Assembly (NCBI GenBank): GCA_001602885.1
Contig: LUZH01000291.1
Location: forward strand, 1 to 9,481
Reading direction: 5' to 3'
Length of the DNA stretch: 9,481 bases
Origin: Bacteroidales bacterium Bact_16
Lineage (GTDB): Bacteria; Bacteroidota; Bacteroidia; Bacteroidales; UBA932
Shown in pieces: positions 7,859 through 9,481 of the stretch. The notes under the pieces are model-generated. The model worked only from the letters and a program-made list of their open reading frames with translations. It searched no databases and was not told the origin of the DNA. Within the stretch, counting starts at the first letter, position 1. Every line of letters begins with the position of its first letter. A program made the position numbers and the translations under genes.

Positions 7859-8413
7859 ATGGAGATCAAGTTCTCGACAGACCTGCAGACCATCCTCAGC
7901 TATGCGCGGGACGAGGCCATGCGCACCGGAAGCTACGGCATCGGCGCGGACCACATCGTGCTCGGGATGCTGCGCCACCGGGACAACGACGCCTGCCGGA
8001 TGCTCGCCGCCTGCGGCATCGATCCGGACGCGCTCAAGGCGGCCATCGACGAGCAGCTCTTCGCCGAGCAGCCCGTGCCCTGGCGGGACCAGGACCAGGT
8101 GCGGCCGACGCGCACCGCCGCCGCCCTGGTGAGCGGCGCGGCGTACGAGGCCCTCAAGCAGGGGCTGCACGAGATCTCCGCCGCGCACCTGCTCCTCGCC
8201 CTCTCCCGGCACGAGAAGAGCGCCGCGGCGGACCTGCTCCGCGGCCGGCAGCTGGACTACGACCACCTCCTCCCGCTGATGCGCGAGAAGAGCTATGTGC
8301 TGCCGGAGCAGGAGACTTCCCTGCCCCGGATGGAAGACCTGCTGGGCCCGCTGGGCGACCAGCTCACCCGTCTCTACACGGAAACCAACGAACAGACAAA
8401 CATTTACAGCTGA
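7859..8413 (+). CDS. Stand-alone Clp N-terminal-domain protein (no ATPase domain)
   Basis: 184 residues. Seen: two tandem Clp_N-type repeats. The first is at about 11-64 (YARDEAMRTGSYGIGADHIV, LGMLRH, ACGIDPDALKAAID). The second is at about 91-142 (SGAAYEALKQGLHEISAAHL, LLALSRHEKSAAADLL). There is no Walker A or B motif, no signal peptide and no membrane segment. Known: in ClpA, ClpB and ClpC this all-helical domain binds adaptors and substrates; short Clp_N-only proteins such as plant ClpT or actinobacterial ClpC-like adaptors also occur. The segment at about 162-173 (LGPLGDQLTRLY) vaguely resembles the linker before the first AAA+ domain of ClpC, and the frame stops there. It could therefore be a ClpC-derived N-terminal module. 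Inferred: a cytoplasmic adaptor or modulator of a Clp unfoldase encoded elsewhere. Its TGA overlaps the next gene's ATG by one base. Divergent from gyrA. Confidence 0.85.
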   Translation: MEIKFSTDLQTILSYARDEAMRTGSYGIGADHIVLGMLRHRDNDACRMLAACGIDPDALKAAIDEQLFAEQPVPWRDQDQVRPTRTAAALVSGAAYEALKQGLHEISAAHLLLALSRHEKSAAADLLRGRQLDYDHLLPLMREKSYVLPEQETSLPRMEDLLGPLGDQLTRLYTETNEQTNIYS

Positions 8414-9363
8414 TGAAGAATCTGCTCACCGCCCTTTTCGTCTTCGTCTGCGCACTGGCGCAGGCGCAGGCCCCCGATACGACCCTTTGCTACGCGCAGC
8501 GCGACACCTGCGACCTGCTGCTGGACTTCTATACCGCCGCCCCGGGCCGCGGCCCCTGCGCCGACTCGCTGCGCAAGCCCGTGGTCGTCCACGTCTTCGG
8601 CGGCGCCTTCCTGGCCGGCAGGCGCAACCAGCCCTCCGACATTCCCTGGTACCGCGAGCTCGCCGACCAGGGCTACCACGTGGCCGCCATCGACTACCGC
8701 CTCGGCCTGAAGGGCCGCGACATCAAGCCCGACCTGTCGGCCGTCGGCGCCCTGATGGAAGCCATCCAGATGGCGGTGGACGACCTGTTCGCCGCCACCA
8801 ACTACCTGCTGGCGAACGCCGGGGCGCTCGGCATCGACCCGGACCGCATCATCGTGAGCGGCTCCTCCGCCGGCGCCATCACGGCCCTGGAGGCCGAATG
8901 GGAGATCTGCAACGGCATGGAGCCCGCCTCCGTGCTGCCCGGCTGGTTCAACTACGCCGGCATCATGTCCTTCTCCGGCGCCATCCTCTCGCTGGACGGC
9001 CCGATCCGCTTCCCGCAGAAGCCCTGCCCCATCCTGCTGCACCACGGCACCGCCGACAAGATCGTCCCCTACGGGCGGATCGACATCTTCCGCAAGCACT
9101 TCGCGGGCAGCGACGCCCTTGCGAAGAAGCTCCAGGCCGTCGGCGCCAACTTCCAGATCCTGCGCTACGCCGGCAACGGCCACGAGATCGCCAACCTGAT
9201 GCGGCGCAACCTCCCGGAGGAGCTCCGCTTCCTGGAGGAGAACGTCATCAAGGGCGTGCACAGAACGACGGACGCCACCCTCTCGGATGGCGCCATCGAA
9301 AAGCCCGACTGGGGCAACCTGCAGTTCCAGAACCTCTACGACGGCAGCGTCCAGCTGCAGTAG
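8413..9363 (+). CDS. Secreted alpha/beta hydrolase (carboxylesterase / BD-FAE-like)
   Basis: 316 residues. Seen: a signal peptide (1-19, LTALFVFVCALAQAQA), then an alpha/beta-hydrolase fold. The oxyanion segment reads VHVFGGAFLAG (59-69), in place of the HGGG of the hormone-sensitive-lipase type. The nucleophile elbow GSSAG puts Ser152 at 150-154; the acid is likely Asp215 in HGTADKIVP and the base His257 in GNGHEI. The triad is therefore complete. Known: secreted members in gut Bacteroidota include esterases that remove acetyl or feruloyl groups from polysaccharides, and peptidase-like S9 relatives. The substrate cannot be told from sequence, and no polysaccharide-utilisation genes are nearby. 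Inferred: an active exported esterase. It starts in a TGATG overlap with the Clp_N gene, has no clear Shine-Dalgarno sequence, and is probably translated by coupling. It converges on the unknown gene at the right edge. Confidence 0.88.
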   Translation: MKNLLTALFVFVCALAQAQAPDTTLCYAQRDTCDLLLDFYTAAPGRGPCADSLRKPVVVHVFGGAFLAGRRNQPSDIPWYRELADQGYHVAAIDYRLGLKGRDIKPDLSAVGALMEAIQMAVDDLFAATNYLLANAGALGIDPDRIIVSGSSAGAITALEAEWEICNGMEPASVLPGWFNYAGIMSFSGAILSLDGPIRFPQKPCPILLHHGTADKIVPYGRIDIFRKHFAGSDALAKKLQAVGANFQILRYAGNGHEIANLMRRNLPEELRFLEENVIKGVHRTTDATLSDGAIEKPDWGNLQFQNLYDGSVQLQ

Positions 9364-9364
9364 C

Positions 9365-9380
9365 GTCCCGGGCCCGGGAC
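9365..9380. repeat. Perfect 16-bp GC palindrome between convergent genes
   Basis: GTCCCGGGCCCGGGAC is its own reverse complement. It fills most of the 16-base gap between the hydrolase stop (9361-9363) and the opposing stop (9380-9382), overlapping the latter by one base. As RNA it could fold into a 6-bp GC stem with a GGCC loop on either strand. Neither side has a T-run, so a bidirectional terminator is possible, but a canonical intrinsic one is not supported. Confidence 0.4.
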
Positions 9381-9481
9381 TACTCGGTCAGGCGGCGGAG
9401 GGCCAGCTCGACGAGCTGGGCCACGCGCGGCTTGTAGTCGGTGTTGGCGTCCTTGAGGTAGCGGTGCGCGATCGCGCAGCA
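9380..9481 (-). CDS. 3' end of an unidentified gene (33 residues, runs off right edge)
   Basis: Seen: an open minus-strand frame from the window edge to TAG at 9382-9380, ending ...YKPRVAQLVELALRRLTE. The visible part is mainly an amphipathic, Leu/Arg-rich helix that looks like an ordinary cytoplasmic C-terminus. Support for it being coding comes from the position of its stop just across the palindrome from the hydrolase stop and from third-position GC like that of its neighbours. I do not recognise the family, and too little is visible to assign one. Confidence 0.55.
   Translation of the reverse strand, partial: CCAIAHRYLKDANTDYKPRVAQLVELALRRLTE

Noticed and set aside
8295..9437. A 380-codon plus-strand frame overlapping the hydrolase in another frame
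   Set aside because: Its Arg/Pro/Ala-rich translation is typical of an out-of-frame reading of GC-rich DNA, and the hydrolase frame has a complete catalytic triad.

Overview
The window looks like the chromosome of a GC-rich member of the Bacteroidota, most likely an uncultured gut or rumen Bacteroidales. Three things point there. The intergenic regions are short and AT-rich, with TAnnTTTG boxes, the -7 element of the Bacteroidota primary sigma factor. The GyrA and LeuRS sequences carry features I recall from this phylum. Several genes are of types common there: a secreted TonB C-terminal domain protein, a SPOR lipoprotein, and a TPR protein directly behind gyrA. The lineage is an inference without database support. 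No RNA genes, insertion sequences, phage genes or CRISPR arrays are visible.

Layout, left to right. (1) Positions 1-2714 hold a minus-strand operon: a SPOR-domain lipoprotein, then a secreted M28-fold protein fused to a TonB C-terminal domain, then the 5' part of leuS, which runs off the left edge. Gaps are 1-3 bases. (2) A 45-bp divergent promoter region at 2715-2759 separates this operon from a plus-strand CapA/PGA_cap-type metallophosphatase (2760-3878). (3) That gene meets a minus-strand pair, gyrA (7778-5235) followed by a secreted TPR protein (5197-3884), with only 5 bp between the two stop codons. (4) An 80-bp divergent region at 7779-7858 separates gyrA from a plus-strand pair: a stand-alone Clp N-terminal-domain protein and a secreted alpha/beta hydrolase, joined by a one-base TGATG overlap. 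(5) The last 102 bases hold the 3' end of a minus-strand gene of unknown function, meeting the hydrolase across a perfect 16-bp palindrome.

Most genes are ordinary housekeeping or envelope genes. Five of the eight complete genes encode proteins with export signals: a lipoprotein, the M28-TonB_C protein, the CapA-like protein, the TPR protein and the hydrolase. The most unusual one is the M28-TonB_C fusion. Its peptidase fold is recognisable, but four of the five metal-ligand positions and the catalytic glutamate are replaced, so it reads as a pseudo-peptidase coupled to a TonB-like domain. The second point of interest is the two-repeat Clp_N protein with no ATPase domain, beside gyrA and translationally coupled to a secreted hydrolase. 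I see no clear multi-gene defence or mobile system.
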